This document shows, in pieces, positions 46,381-56,975 of a stretch of DNA of 64,000 nucleotides; position 1 is the stretch's first letter; every line of letters begins with the position of its first letter. The position numbers were made by a program, and so were the translations under genes. This stretch comes from Limnanthes douglasii subsp. nivea (lineage: Eukaryota; Streptophyta; Magnoliopsida; Brassicales; Limnanthaceae). The stretch is from assembly GCA_036936605.1 (NCBI GenBank), contig JAUPFV010000004.1, positions 185,460,807 through 185,524,806 on the forward strand, written 5' to 3'. A model generated the notes under the pieces. That model was given only the letters and a program-made list of their open reading frames with translations, searched no databases and was not told the DNA's origin.

Positions 46381-46530
46381 AGAATAGCTGAAATGTTAGA
46401 AGACGGATTGTTCCCACTGTCCATCAGGAAACAATGTAAATTGATGTTCCTACTATCACGTCTATCACTTTTATATGTTAGATTGGAAGGTCCAAAGCTT
46501 ATGGATTTACACACAACTTTGAGACAATCA

Positions 46531-46533
<3 letters not shown>

Positions 46534-46562
<29 letters not shown>
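46534..46562. repeat. (TA)n microsatellite
   Basis: About 14 TA units between LINE-2 and the copia remnant. Nothing else seen in the adjacent ~200 bp apart from short AT-rich frames. Confidence 0.85.
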
Positions 46563-46567
<5 letters not shown>

Positions 46568-46589
46568 TATTAAACTCATAAATATCATT

Positions 46590-48618
46590 TCAAGTTATAT
46601 CAACTAGTACATTTTTTTTATAATCTAGTCTATTCCAATACGTGAGCTCTAAGTGAGGTGGTGGAAGAAGAACCAAACTCAAACGCATAATAGTTCCATG
46701 GTCTTTTTGGATTGGTTGTTTTTTTACTATACAACACCATGAATTCTGAATGAGCAGTTCAACTGATGAACGAAGATACATCGAAAGGCCTTTGGGATGC
46801 TGCCACAAGGTTAACTGGCTCACAAACTAAGGTTAAGATTACTTATTACAAAGCTTAGTTCAAGAGGACTATAAAAAAGAGCTCTATCATGGAAGAATAC
46901 CTAAACAATATGCAAAGCAGTCCTGATATCCTAGTTTCGGATGGATGTTCTGTCTATATTGGTGATTTGGTTACTCAACTTATAGTTGGACTTAACTCAA
47001 AATACAAAACCTATAGTGTTTAGCCTAGTATATAAGGAGGTTCTAAACTGGTTTAATTTACAAACTGCATTGCTAATCTTTATGAGCAAACTAATACAGA
47101 TGACCAGCCTACAAAACTCAGTTGCTAACTTAAATGTAGCTTCTGCAAATTTCACTACTGAAACAGGTAAGAACTGGTCACAAAGAAACAATAACCATAG
47201 GAACCAAAACAACTATTTTGCATCACAAGGAAGAGGTTTAGGGGTCGAAACAACTACCCTAATAGCTACTTTAACAGTTTCAGAGACATGAACAATTACT
47301 TCAGAGACATAGGAGGTAGATTGTCATCCAATATCTACAGGAAGTATGGTCACTCTGCCTTGGGTTTTAGTCCTAGCCTTATGATGCAAAAAACAAAGTA
47401 TTCGTGTACTATCAATATCACACATAGGACATTCAAAATTATCTATTTTTTCATAAACCAATTAATATCAAACATATCCTACATGTACCTAAAATAAACA
47501 AAAAAATATTCTCTCTTTATACATCTGTACAAAATAACGAAGCTGAAAGAAAACATAAAGATGTAATTCATGACATGTCTAAGTCTACTTGCATAATTTA
47601 CCCTACCTTATAAGTACTGGATATAAGCTTTTTTTACTGTTACTTACTTTATTAACAGATTTCCTACACCTACTTCAAATAACCTATCCTTCTAAGAAAA
47701 AATCTACAATAAAAAACCAAATTACTTGGCACGTAAAACATTTGGATGCACTTATTTTCCATGCTTAAGAACATATTAGTCATACAAATTTAAATTTCAC
47801 TCCTTTAAATGTGTTTTGCTAAGGTATAACGAGTCACACAAAAGGTATATGTGTCTTAGTTTTACATGAATATTCTACATTTCGGGGAACGTTATTTTTA
47901 ATAAAATAGATATTCCATTTTCAGAAGGTACTACCCTCCTACTCGGCCTATTATTCAAATACAAATGCGTACAGTTACCATAAACTTGACTTTCTCTAAT
48001 CCAAACACTATCTCACATATACGAACACAAAGCAATACACATTCCATGACAATAAGAGCCAAAAGTGGAATTACAAAACCTAAGACTTTCTATGTTGGGT
48101 CTACTATCACTGCTAAGCATCTACTACATAGCCTACTAAGTACTCAAAAACTATGGGGGATCCTAGATGGGCTCAGGAAATAGAAACTGAATACAATGTT
48201 TTAATAAAGAACATGACATGGTCTTTTGTCCTTTGGTCTTCTAATCAAAACATGGTTTTGGTTGTAAGTGAGTGCATAAGGTCAAATACAACATAGATGG
48301 ATCAGTTTAATTAATTTTATAAAGCCAAGTTGGTTGCCAATAGTTCTATCAAACCCTAGCATAAAATTTCTTGATACGTTTGGTCCGGTATTCAAGAGCT
48401 ATACTGCAAGACTAGTCTTAGCTCTACATGTTTCTAGAAATTTGGATGTCAGACAATTAAACATCAATAATACATTCATAAATAGAGTGCTCACTGAGAC
48501 TGTCTACATAACTCAACTCGAAGGCTCAATATTCCTGTAAATCCTTCACATGTGTGTAAACTTCACAAGGAAGGCTTGACTTCATAAAAACATTATTATC
48601 AGCAACAATGTCAACACC
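46590..48618 (+). mobile_element. Decayed Ty1/copia element (gag, integrase, RT fragments)
   Basis: In three shifted frames. Gag (UBN2-type): DTSKGLWDAATRLTGSQTK near 46770, MEEYLNNMQSSPDILVSDG near 46890, DLVTQLIVGLNSKYKTYS, SLQNSVANLNVASANF (about 47100). Integrase: SVQNNEAERKH near 47530, with IFLGYS-like remnants near 47820. RT start: HSMTIRAKSGITKPK near 48020, IKFLDTFGPVFKSYTARLVL (48360-48420), LDVRQLNINNTFIN. The order matches copia (integrase before RT). The sequence is then cut by CRM-C at 48624. No LTRs identified. Confidence 0.75.
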
Positions 48619-48623
48619 CTAAG

Positions 48624-49508
48624 TGATAAACTCCTTCTAGAATCGGCACTCTGAAATGGGATAGGGATAACTTTGCAACCTGGAACCCAAAAGGATTCAA
48701 GGATCAAAGGATGTGGATCAAAGGATGTGGATCGATAGGTCACACAAAGGTTGTGGAAAGGCCTTTGATATTCCAACTCATCTTCCTTTGGATATGACGC
48801 ACCAAATGAAGAACGGGTTTTCTTGTGGATATTACACACCAACAAGAGAAGAGTAAAACTTAAGAAGTTTTTTTAGAATCAAAGATAGTCTAACCATTAG
48901 AATTCTGAATACATAGTTTTTATAGGAGAAAGAACTAGCCTTGAACACAATTAAGGCTGTTCTTGGAAACATAATGCATGCCTCTAAAACAATTAAGGCT
49001 TTTCTTGGAAACAAAATGCTTTAATATTGAAAATACAAAGTATTAATGACATAAACTGGAAATCAGACCCTTCCCTCCTCCAAGGACGTGGCTTTTGGTG
49101 TAGATGGGCCTTGGGATTTTATTTCAACAAATGGGCAATGGTGAAGTGAAACAATTGCCTCATTAAAAACCTTGTCAAGAAAACCCATTGGGACAAAACT
49201 TGAACAATGGAAAAAGAGTACAATCGAGAAACTTTCTCATTTGTTGAAATCAATTAGCTTGAATCAAGACCAAAGTGGTTTGACGAGTTTTTCCACCATA
49301 CTTGTTGTTTTGATCACGTGGATTCTCTAGTTGATTAAGAAATCCTCCAACAACTTTGTTAAATTGTTTTGCTCTTGATCGATCTGTTGGACCAGCCGAT
49401 AAAATAAGAATATCTTCAACTTCAAGCTCATCTTCTTTTTCAAGTTGTTCATCTGGTTCTTGCACATTTCCATGTTCTAAGCTCCTTGTGTCATCTAGGA
49501 TCACATCA
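48624..49508 (-). repeat. 3' LTR of CRM-C
   Basis: 885 bp. Longer than the 871-bp LTRs because ATCAAAGGATGTGG occurs twice in tandem near 48702-48731. It carries the integrase C-terminal codons (stop at 49250-49252). Confidence 0.9.
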
Positions 49509-50680
49509 TCCTCTCCCACTTGAAAAGGATTTGACCTCAAATCCATTTCATCTGGGATAAAAGGAACTAAATCAGAAACATTAAAGGTAGGACTCACTTT
49601 ATACTTACCTTGTAGGTCAAGTTGATACGCATTATTGTTGATCTTTTTTGTTACTTCAAATGGTCCATCAATTCTAGGCATCAATTTTGACTTCCTCTCT
49701 TTTGGAAATCTTTCCTTTCTTAAGTGCACCCATACTTGATCTCCAACCTCAAAAACTTTCTCATGTCTTCCCTTGTTTGCTTGTTTGACATATTGCTCAG
49801 TTTTCTTTTCTATGTTTTTCCTTGCATTATCATGGATCTGTTTTACAAGTTCAGCTTTATTTTTCCCATCTATGCTAGTTCTTTCACTCAAAGGCAAATG
49901 AATTAGATCCAAAGGAGATATTGGGTTAAATCTATAAACAATTTGAAAAGGAGAGTACTTAGAAGCAGAATGCATAGAATGATTGTATGCAAATTCAACA
50001 TGCGGCAAACATTCTTCCCAAGTTTTCAAGTTCTTTTTAATTAATGCACGTAGAAGAGTGGACAAAGTCCTATTTACTACTTCTGTTTGTCCATCAGTTT
50101 GTGGGTGACAGGTAGTAGAAAATAAAAGCTTAGTCCCTAACTTAGACCACAAAGTTTTCCAAAAGTAACTTAGAAACTTAGTGTCCCTATCTGAAACTAT
50201 CGTCCTAGGCATGCCATGCAAACGAAATATCTCTTTAAAGAACAGATTAGCAATGTGCAACGCATCATCAGTTTTGTGACAAGCAACAAAGTGTGCCATT
50301 TTAGAGAATCGATCAACAACCACAAAAATGGAATCCTTACCAGTTCTAGTCCTAGGCAATCCAACTACAAAGTCCATAGATATATCATTCCAAGGATGCG
50401 TAGGAATAGGTAAAGGAGTATACAAACCGTGGGATTGAACCTTAGATTTGGCTTGTTTGCAAGTAGCACATCTGTCACAGATTCTTTCAACATCCCTCCT
50501 CATTTGTGGCCAATGGAAGTGATCCAGCATTACCTTGAGAGTTTTAGCTATTCCAAAATGTCCCGATAAGCCTCCTCCATGGGCTTCTCTAACAAGTAAA
50601 TCTATCATAGAACAATTAGGCACACATAAAAGTTTATCAAAGAATAAGAATCCTCCATGCCTATAGAACCACCTGCAGCA
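49250..50680 (-). pseudogene. pol: CRM-C integrase, open for ~457 codons
   Basis: From [16 protein letters not shown] onward the frame is open to LVLIQAN at 49250. The zinc-binding H-H-C-C region ends [16 protein letters not shown] core: [46 protein letters not shown]. The GPY/F-type block [11 protein letters not shown] and [14 protein letters not shown] follow. The last ~85 residues lie inside the LTR. A one-base deletion near 50669 (GGTGGTTC where CRM-A reads GGTTGGTTC) separates it from the RNase H frame, so the ancestral polyprotein is split. Confidence 0.88.
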
Positions 50681-52254
50681 AACTTTTCACATGCTTGATA
50701 TATCTTTCCAAAATCAGAATCATTTTCATATAAACTCTTAAGATGATCAAATCCTAAAATCTTAGCTTCAAGAGTAGTGATTAAGGCATACCTTCGGGAC
50801 AATGCATCAGCAACAATATTTTCTTTACCTTGTTTGTATTTGATGACATATGGAAATGTCTCAATAAATTCTATCCACCTTGCATGTCTTTTGTTAAGTT
50901 TTTGCTGACCTTTTAGGTGTTTGAGAGATTCATGGTCAGTGTGTATGACAAACTCCTTTGGCCACAAGTAATGCTGCCATGTTTGCAAAGCTCGAACTAA
51001 GGCATACAACTCCTTGTCATCAGTAGGATAGTTTTGAGTAGCTCCTCCAAGCTTTTCACTGAAATAAGCTATGGGCTTTTTATCCTGCATCAAAACAGCT
51101 CCAATCCCAATTCCAGAAGCATCACATTCAATCTCAAAAGTTTTAAGAAAATCAGGTAATGTCAAGACGGGAGCATGAGTAAGCTTCTCTTTTAAGGATT
51201 GAAATGCTTCTTCTTGAGCTTGTTCCCACTTGAAACCAACGTCCTTCTTTATTATTTCAGTGAATGGTGCAGCTAAGGTGCTGAAATCTTTGACAAAGCG
51301 CCTATAAAATCCTACAAGACCGTGGAAGCTTCTCACTTCTCCAACTATTTTTGGACTTGGCCATTCGCGGATTGCCTTAACCTTTTCCTCATCCACCTTA
51401 ATACCATCTGCACTTATAATAAAACCTAAAAAGATAAGATTATCGGTACAAAAAGTGCATTTCTTGAGATTAGCATTGAGATTTTCCTTCCTAAGTACAC
51501 TTAAAATCAATTTCAGATGGTGAGCATGTTCTTCTAAGCACTTGTTGTAAATTAAGATGTCATCGAAATATACTACAACAAAAAATCCTATATAAGCCCT
51601 TAGAACATGATTCATTAACTGCATGAATGTACTAGGTGCATTAGTCAGCCCAAATGGCATTACTAACCATTCATATAGTCCATGCTTAGTTTTAAATGCA
51701 GTTTTCCACTCATCCCCTTCTTTCATCCTAGTTTGGTGATAACCACTTTTAAGATCAATCTTAGAAAAAATTCTAGAACCATGCAATTCATCTAACATAT
51801 CATCTAATATAGGTATAAGATGGCGATACTTTAATGTTATGTTGTTGATGGCTCTACAATCAACACACATTCTCTAGCTTCCATCTTTCTTGGGCACAGG
51901 TAGAACTGGTACCGCACAAGGACTCATGCTTTCACGGTTATGTCCTTTTTCCATCAGTTCACTGATTTGCCTTTGCAATTCTTTTGTCTCCACTGGATTA
52001 GTTCTATAAGCATGTATGTTAGGAAGGGAGGCTCCAGGTACAAAATCTATTTGGTGTTCGATGCCTCTAATTGGTGGAAGCACCTTTGGATTGTCTTCAG
52101 GGAATACATCTTCAAATTCCTGCAAGAGAGAAGTCATCTCACTTGGCAACACCGGTGTCAAGTTAGTTAAACTCATAAGAGTTTCCTTAAATACAAAAAG
52201 TAACATAGGTTGCTTAGAGAATAATGCTTTCTTAACCTCGCCAGATTTTGCTTA
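50605..52254 (-). pseudogene. pol: CRM-C reverse transcriptase and RNase H
   Basis: 51874-52206 holds the protease-RT linker and RT start (SMSPCAVPVLPVPKKDGS). TAG at 51871-51873 replaces the Trp of GSWRMCVD. 50605-51870 continues [38 protein letters not shown] and an intact catalytic [10 protein letters not shown]. RNase [44 protein letters not shown]. The last ~20 residues of this frame are off because of the deletion near 50669. Confidence 0.88.
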
Positions 52255-53916
52255 GAAATTCGAATGTTTAGTTACCCGACTTTCCTTGTTCTGCATATGC
52301 TTTTGATCTTGGTAAACTTCTCGTGGAGTCATGGGAACTAGAGTGGTTTTGATTCCTTGAAACTCAAATGTATGGCGATTAGTGAATCCATCATGGATAA
52401 CCTTTCGATCAGATTGCCATGGCCTTCCTAACAGTATGTGACTAGCCTCCATTGGTAGAACATCACATAAAACTTCATCTTCGTACTTACCAATGGCTAA
52501 GGGAAATTCTACTTCGTAGCTAACTTTCATTTCTCCATTGTCGTTAAGCCATTGAAGCTTGTAAGGTTCTGGATGCTTTTTCGTTTTTAAACCAAACTTC
52601 TTTACCATAGATTCACTTGCCACATTGGTACAACTGCCTCCATCGATAATAAGGCTACAAACTTTCCCTTGATCAAGACACCTAGTGTGAAACAAATTCT
52701 TCCTTTGCTCTTGTTCTTCTTCTTTTGTTTGAACGCTTAAAGACCTTCTGGCTACCGATAAATCTCCTTTAGCAGGTCGCTCTAAGTGTTCTTCGGAAGA
52801 ATCAGAGACAATTTCTTCTTCCTCTGAAATTATTTCTCCATTATCTAGAATTGTCATAATCTTCTTATTAGAGCACTCATTAGCATAATCTCCCATCCCT
52901 TTGCACTTGAAACACTTAACATCACGAGTTCTGATTGCAACCTCTTTAGGTTTGCCATTGTTATCAATAGACAATGGTGTTCCAGATTTTTGGTTCACCT
53001 CTACATAGCTTCCTTTCTGATAATTGTTCTTCTCATCTTTTGAATAACTTTGCTTAATTGTTACTGCCCCTGAACCGTAACTTGATCTTGAGGAGTTCTT
53101 TCTTTTAACTTGTTGTTCAAATAGCAAAGCTTTGTGTAGCATCTCTTCTAGTTCAACATAATACTGAGTTTCCAATATGTCTTGAATTTCTCTATTTGAA
53201 CCCCCAAGAAACCTTGACATTGTTGCCTCTCTATTTTCTGAAATATCAGCTCGCAACATTAAGGTCTCCATTTCTTGATAATACTCTTCAATAGATCGGC
53301 TTCCCTGTGTTAATCTCCTCAACTTTAGATGCAGCTCACGGTGGTAATGACTAGGAACAAACCTCTTCCGCATAATGGATTTCATTTCCGCCCATGATTC
53401 TATAGGATGTTCCCCATTACGCCTTCTTAAGGTAACTAGTTGATCCCACCAACTAAGAGCATAATCATAATATTCAACAGCATCAATTCTTACTCGATTG
53501 GTCTCCGTGTAGTGTTGAACGTTGAAAACGAGTTCAATCTTCTCTTCCCATTCCAAATAGGCATCTGGATCGTTTTTTCCATGGAATGGTGGAATCTTAA
53601 TCTTGAGACCTCCAAGATTGTCACGCATACGTTCGTTGCCCTCTCTTATACGTCTATGGTGCCTTATATGGCTGTTCCGAGACGAATTGCTCATGCGTTC
53701 ATAATATTCATCAGCGGCTTCATTTCTGAATTGTTCAGGTAGTTCATGGTTTCTTCTTAGATTGGTTTGTCGTGAACGGTTCTGCTCTTGGTCAGTGTTT
53801 GATTGAAGCTCTTCGCGAAAGGCATCTATCTTGGTGTCTATCAACTTTGTCATAGCTTCAATTAGAAGCTTGTTGTTATTGAAATTTGTGTTTTCTGCAT
53901 CATTTGAATTAGACAT
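52252..53916 (-). pseudogene. gag-pol: CRM-C gag and protease in one open frame (554 aa)
   Basis: MSNSNDAEN start at 53916. Retrotrans_gag region (KIKIPPFHGKNDPDAYLEWE, WWDQLVTLRRRNGE), then a CCHC zinc knuckle CFKCKGMGDYANEC, an acidic linker, and protease IIDGGSCTNVAS and HILLGRPW. It stops at TAA (52252-52254) where CRM-A has a Tyr codon (NFYTKSGE). This copy shows that gag and pol in this family form a single frame, as known for many chromoviruses. Confidence 0.9.
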
Positions 53917-54332
53917 CTTTTTCTACAAAACAAAACAAAAACAAATCACCAGCAAAAAGTCCTTGGAAAGTTCTTCAATTTATTTAAAACCATAAATATA
54001 TCCAAATCTGTTTTCCTAAGAATATTAAGAGATAAGTTTCACAACAGCACCTAAAAACGATTTTCTACGATTTTAAATCTCAAACAACTATAACTAGGGT
54101 GAAACAGATCAGAATTTTGTGATTCAAAATGAAATCATCACACTAAACATTCAATCATCACAAATATAGTGAGAATACAAAACAGATGGTAAACAAATTA
54201 ATACCACAGATCAGAATTTCGTGATTCAAAATGAAATCATCACACTAACAATCAAATCTTCATAAAAACTGATAAAATAAAATATATGAACAAAAATTAA
54301 TTAGAAATAGAATACCCAACTTTCAGAATGTT

Positions 54333-54344
54333 GCTCTGATACCA
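54333..54344 (-). other. Primer binding site of CRM-C (tRNA-Met type)
   Basis: TGGTATCAGAGC on the minus strand, two bases inside the 5' LTR end, identical to CRM-A. Confidence 0.85.
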
Positions 54345-54346
54345 CT

Positions 54347-54870
54347 TGATAAACTCCTCATAGAATCAGAACTCTGAAATGGGATAGGGATAACTTTGCA
54401 ACCAGGAACCCAAAAGGATTCAAAGATCAAAGGATGTGGATCGATAGGTCACACAAAGGTTGTGGAAAGGTCTTTGATATTCCAACTGATCTTCCTTTGG
54501 ATATGAAGTGAAACAATTGCCTCATTAAAAACCTTGTCAAGAAAACCCATTGGGACAAAACTTGAACAAGGGAAAAAGAGTACAATCGAGACACTTTCTC
54601 ATTTGTTGAAATCAACTAGCTTGAATCAAGACCAAAGTGGTTTGACAAGCTTTTCCACCAAACTTGTTGTTTTGATCACGTGGATTCTCTAGTTGATTAA
54701 GCAATCCTCCAACAGTTTTGTTAAATTGTTTTGCTCTTGATCGAGTTGTTGGACTAACCGGTAAAATAAGAATATCTTCAACTTCAAGCTCATCTTCTTT
54801 TTCAAGTTGTTCATCTGGTTCTTTCACATTTCCATGTTCTAAGCTCCTTGTGTCATCTAGGATCACATCA
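54347..54870 (-). repeat. 5' LTR of CRM-C with internal ~350-bp deletion
   Basis: 524 bp. Both ends match the other LTRs but the central part is missing; the join is near 54510 (GGATATGAAGTGAAACAA). The lost part contains the TATA box, so this 5' LTR should have no promoter. Confidence 0.88.
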
Positions 54871-54875
54871 CTAAG

Positions 54876-56195
54876 GCTTTAACTCAATGGTTAGAGCTAG
54901 AAGAAAAAATATACTCAAAATTAGAACAAGTCAAATAAAAAAATCATAAAAGAATTCTTAAAATCCGGAATAAAATAACCTTTATATTGTGGTTGGCCTT
55001 CAACATGGTGCTGTAAAAATGAGAGTTGTTGTTAGGAAAATTTCATATCGGATCAAAAATTATAACATAATTATTATTAGCAGAAATAATATGTACTTCT
55101 TGATGCAGTTGAGCTTCAATACAAAGGTTAGAGCTACAAAAAGAAGGAAAGTCATTGTTACAACAGTACCATGGCTGACCAAAAACTATTAAATTAATAT
55201 TATTACAGCAACAACGTTAAATTCATCATGCAAAGTATCTTCAACACATAGATTGATGTTTGAAGGTTAAAATTCCAAATATCGACAGTATCACAGCTGA
55301 TAAAAACCATAACAACATAAGTATTAACATTAATATTAACTTTCTCTAATGTATGAGCTTCAAGAAAAAGGGTTGTTTTAAGAAAATTTGTAGTTTGGTT
55401 ATAATCATAGAGTAAAATAAGAAAAAGGGGATGGATGAGTATACATTATAAAAGAATAATGAATACTTAAAATTATGAGCCGTAGGTACAAGACCCTCTA
55501 CATGGAAGATCGATTGTTTATGCAATTTGGGATTCTCTTTCTGATCAACCAGTTGTAGAATTTTTTATTCCATTAGGATGTTATTAGCCCAATCAATATG
55601 GTGTTTAATAGTGGAAGTATATAATATTTTTACGTACTAATGATAATCTTTATAATGGACCTTTTTTAATTTTATTTCTTTAGAAGGTTGGTTACATATA
55701 TAACCAAAATGGAAACCGATAGTTTCATCGTACAAAATGTTAAAGCAGTAAGTTCGTTCGCTTGAACAAAGCAATTAGATGTCACTATTTTCGGATCTAG
55801 GGAATATGTTCAATGAAATAATTTCTAAGATGTATTATTACATCTCTAAGCGATAGGTCCATTTTTTACAAATCAGTGAAATATGTTTACTCAAAACCCT
55901 GATTAGTACCTCTCAAGGGTTAGATCTCGCTTTCTTGGAGAATTTTATCCACAAACACAAAATTTATGGCTCATGGATATTGATCATCATCATTTAGCAA
56001 TTGATTTTACTTTTCTTGTTGCAAGTAGTATGTATATAACCAACTCTAGGATTAAATACAATAAAAAAAATAGAATCATATATTTCTTCAGAAGGACAAT
56101 TATGGCATGTGCATTAGGGTCTTTATATCACAATAAATAAGTCGATTTATTTCCAATTAGGCTTTGTTCTAGCTTTTTTAGGGGTTATTAATTTA
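54876..56195. other. AT-rich spacer with faint ~125-bp tandem units
   Basis: Between about 54980 and 55400, blocks such as GAGCTTCAATACAAAGG, GAAAGTCATTGTTACAAC and CCATGGCTGACCAAAAAC recur with heavy divergence at about 120-130 bp spacing. No gene. The remaining part (55400-56195) shows no recognisable feature. Confidence 0.35.
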
Positions 56196-56221
56196 GGGCA
56201 AGGCTAAATTAAGACCCCATT

Positions 56222-56274
56222 GGCTATAATGAAACCCCTCTATAATGAGACCCCATTTGGCTATAATGAGACCC
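56222..56274 (+). repeat. Three tandem subterminal motifs (CTATAATGAGACCCC)
   Basis: GGCTATAATGAAACCCC (56222-56238), CTATAATGAGACCCC (56240-56254) and GGCTATAATGAGACCC (56259-56274). The same motif marks 19798, 19834, 60329, 60368, 61709 and 61759. Likely protein-binding sites near the element ends (inference). Confidence 0.75.
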
Positions 56275-56436
56275 GAAAAAGACACATTTGCCCCTGATAT
56301 AAAACCCTTATTTTCAGCCTTTTTTCTCTTTTTTCTCTCTTTTCTCTCTTTTCTCTCTTCTCTCTCTCAAACTCACTAAAAATCTCGAAATCAAAACAGC
56401 AAGTTTTCTCAAATCCAACATCACAAACAGCTTAAG

Positions 56437-56975
56437 GTACGAATCCTTTACATATCCATGTAATTTTTATGCATTTTAGTTTAGTATTTTTAGTGATTTT
56501 TAAATTTTAGGGTTCTTCATAAAAAGTCGGATTTTCATGTATATTTAGTTGTTGTTTTTGAAAAATAACTTCAGATTCGTGTTAGTCGATTCAGTAGGAT
56601 CGTTTTGGTACCATGCATGATGAATTTGGATTGGGTTTTGGAGATTTGGGTTCGATTTGGGGATCTAGGGTTGCAGTTTCTGGAAACGCAGATCTGCGAA
56701 CTGGGCCCCCGCAACCCGTGCAAAATTGCGAACTACCCGTTCGCAATTTTGCACGGGATGCGGGGGCCCAGTTCGCAATTTTGCAGTTCCAGCAAATTGC
56801 AAAATTGTGAAATTGCGAACTCCCTGTTCGCAATTTTGGTGAAATTGCAAACGCCCAGTTCGCAATTTCCCAATTTTTAGAATTTTTGATTTTTTTGTTT
56901 TTTTTTGTTTTATGAAATAGTTTGTATCCCCAAATTTATTAATAATTTATATGTTGTATTTCTGCATGCCTTGCA
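56437..56975 (+). promoter_or_regulatory. PMD leader intron containing a long hairpin
   Basis: A donor GTACGAATCC at 56437 lies in a context aligned with the MULE-D donor GTATGAATCC at 19993 (both preceded by TCTCAAATCC and AAG). The acceptor is near 56965-56975. Inside, 56696-56733 and 56739-56776 form a 38-bp inverted repeat with one mismatch and a 5-base loop. Further GCGAA/TTCGC blocks extend to about 56870. Confidence 0.6.

Larger units (their letters stand above)
48624..54870 (-). mobile_element. CRM-C: CRM-like Ty3/gypsy element, minus strand
   Basis: Flanked by a perfect 5-bp duplication CTAAG (48619-48623, 54871-54875). The 3' LTR is 48624-49508 and the 5' LTR 54347-54870, shortened by an internal deletion of about 350 bp. 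The tRNA-Met primer site is at 54333-54344. Gag-pol is the best preserved of the three CRM copies: two stops and one frameshift found. It sits in the copia RT remnant, so it is younger than that element. Confidence 0.9.

Noticed and set aside
55400..56190. Possible organelle-derived DNA
   Set aside because: No chloroplast or mitochondrial gene could be recognised. Only AT-rich sequence.
56605..56880. Overlapping short frames on both strands
   Set aside because: Produced by the 38-bp hairpin and its flanking repeats within the leader intron. No shared protein with MULE-D.
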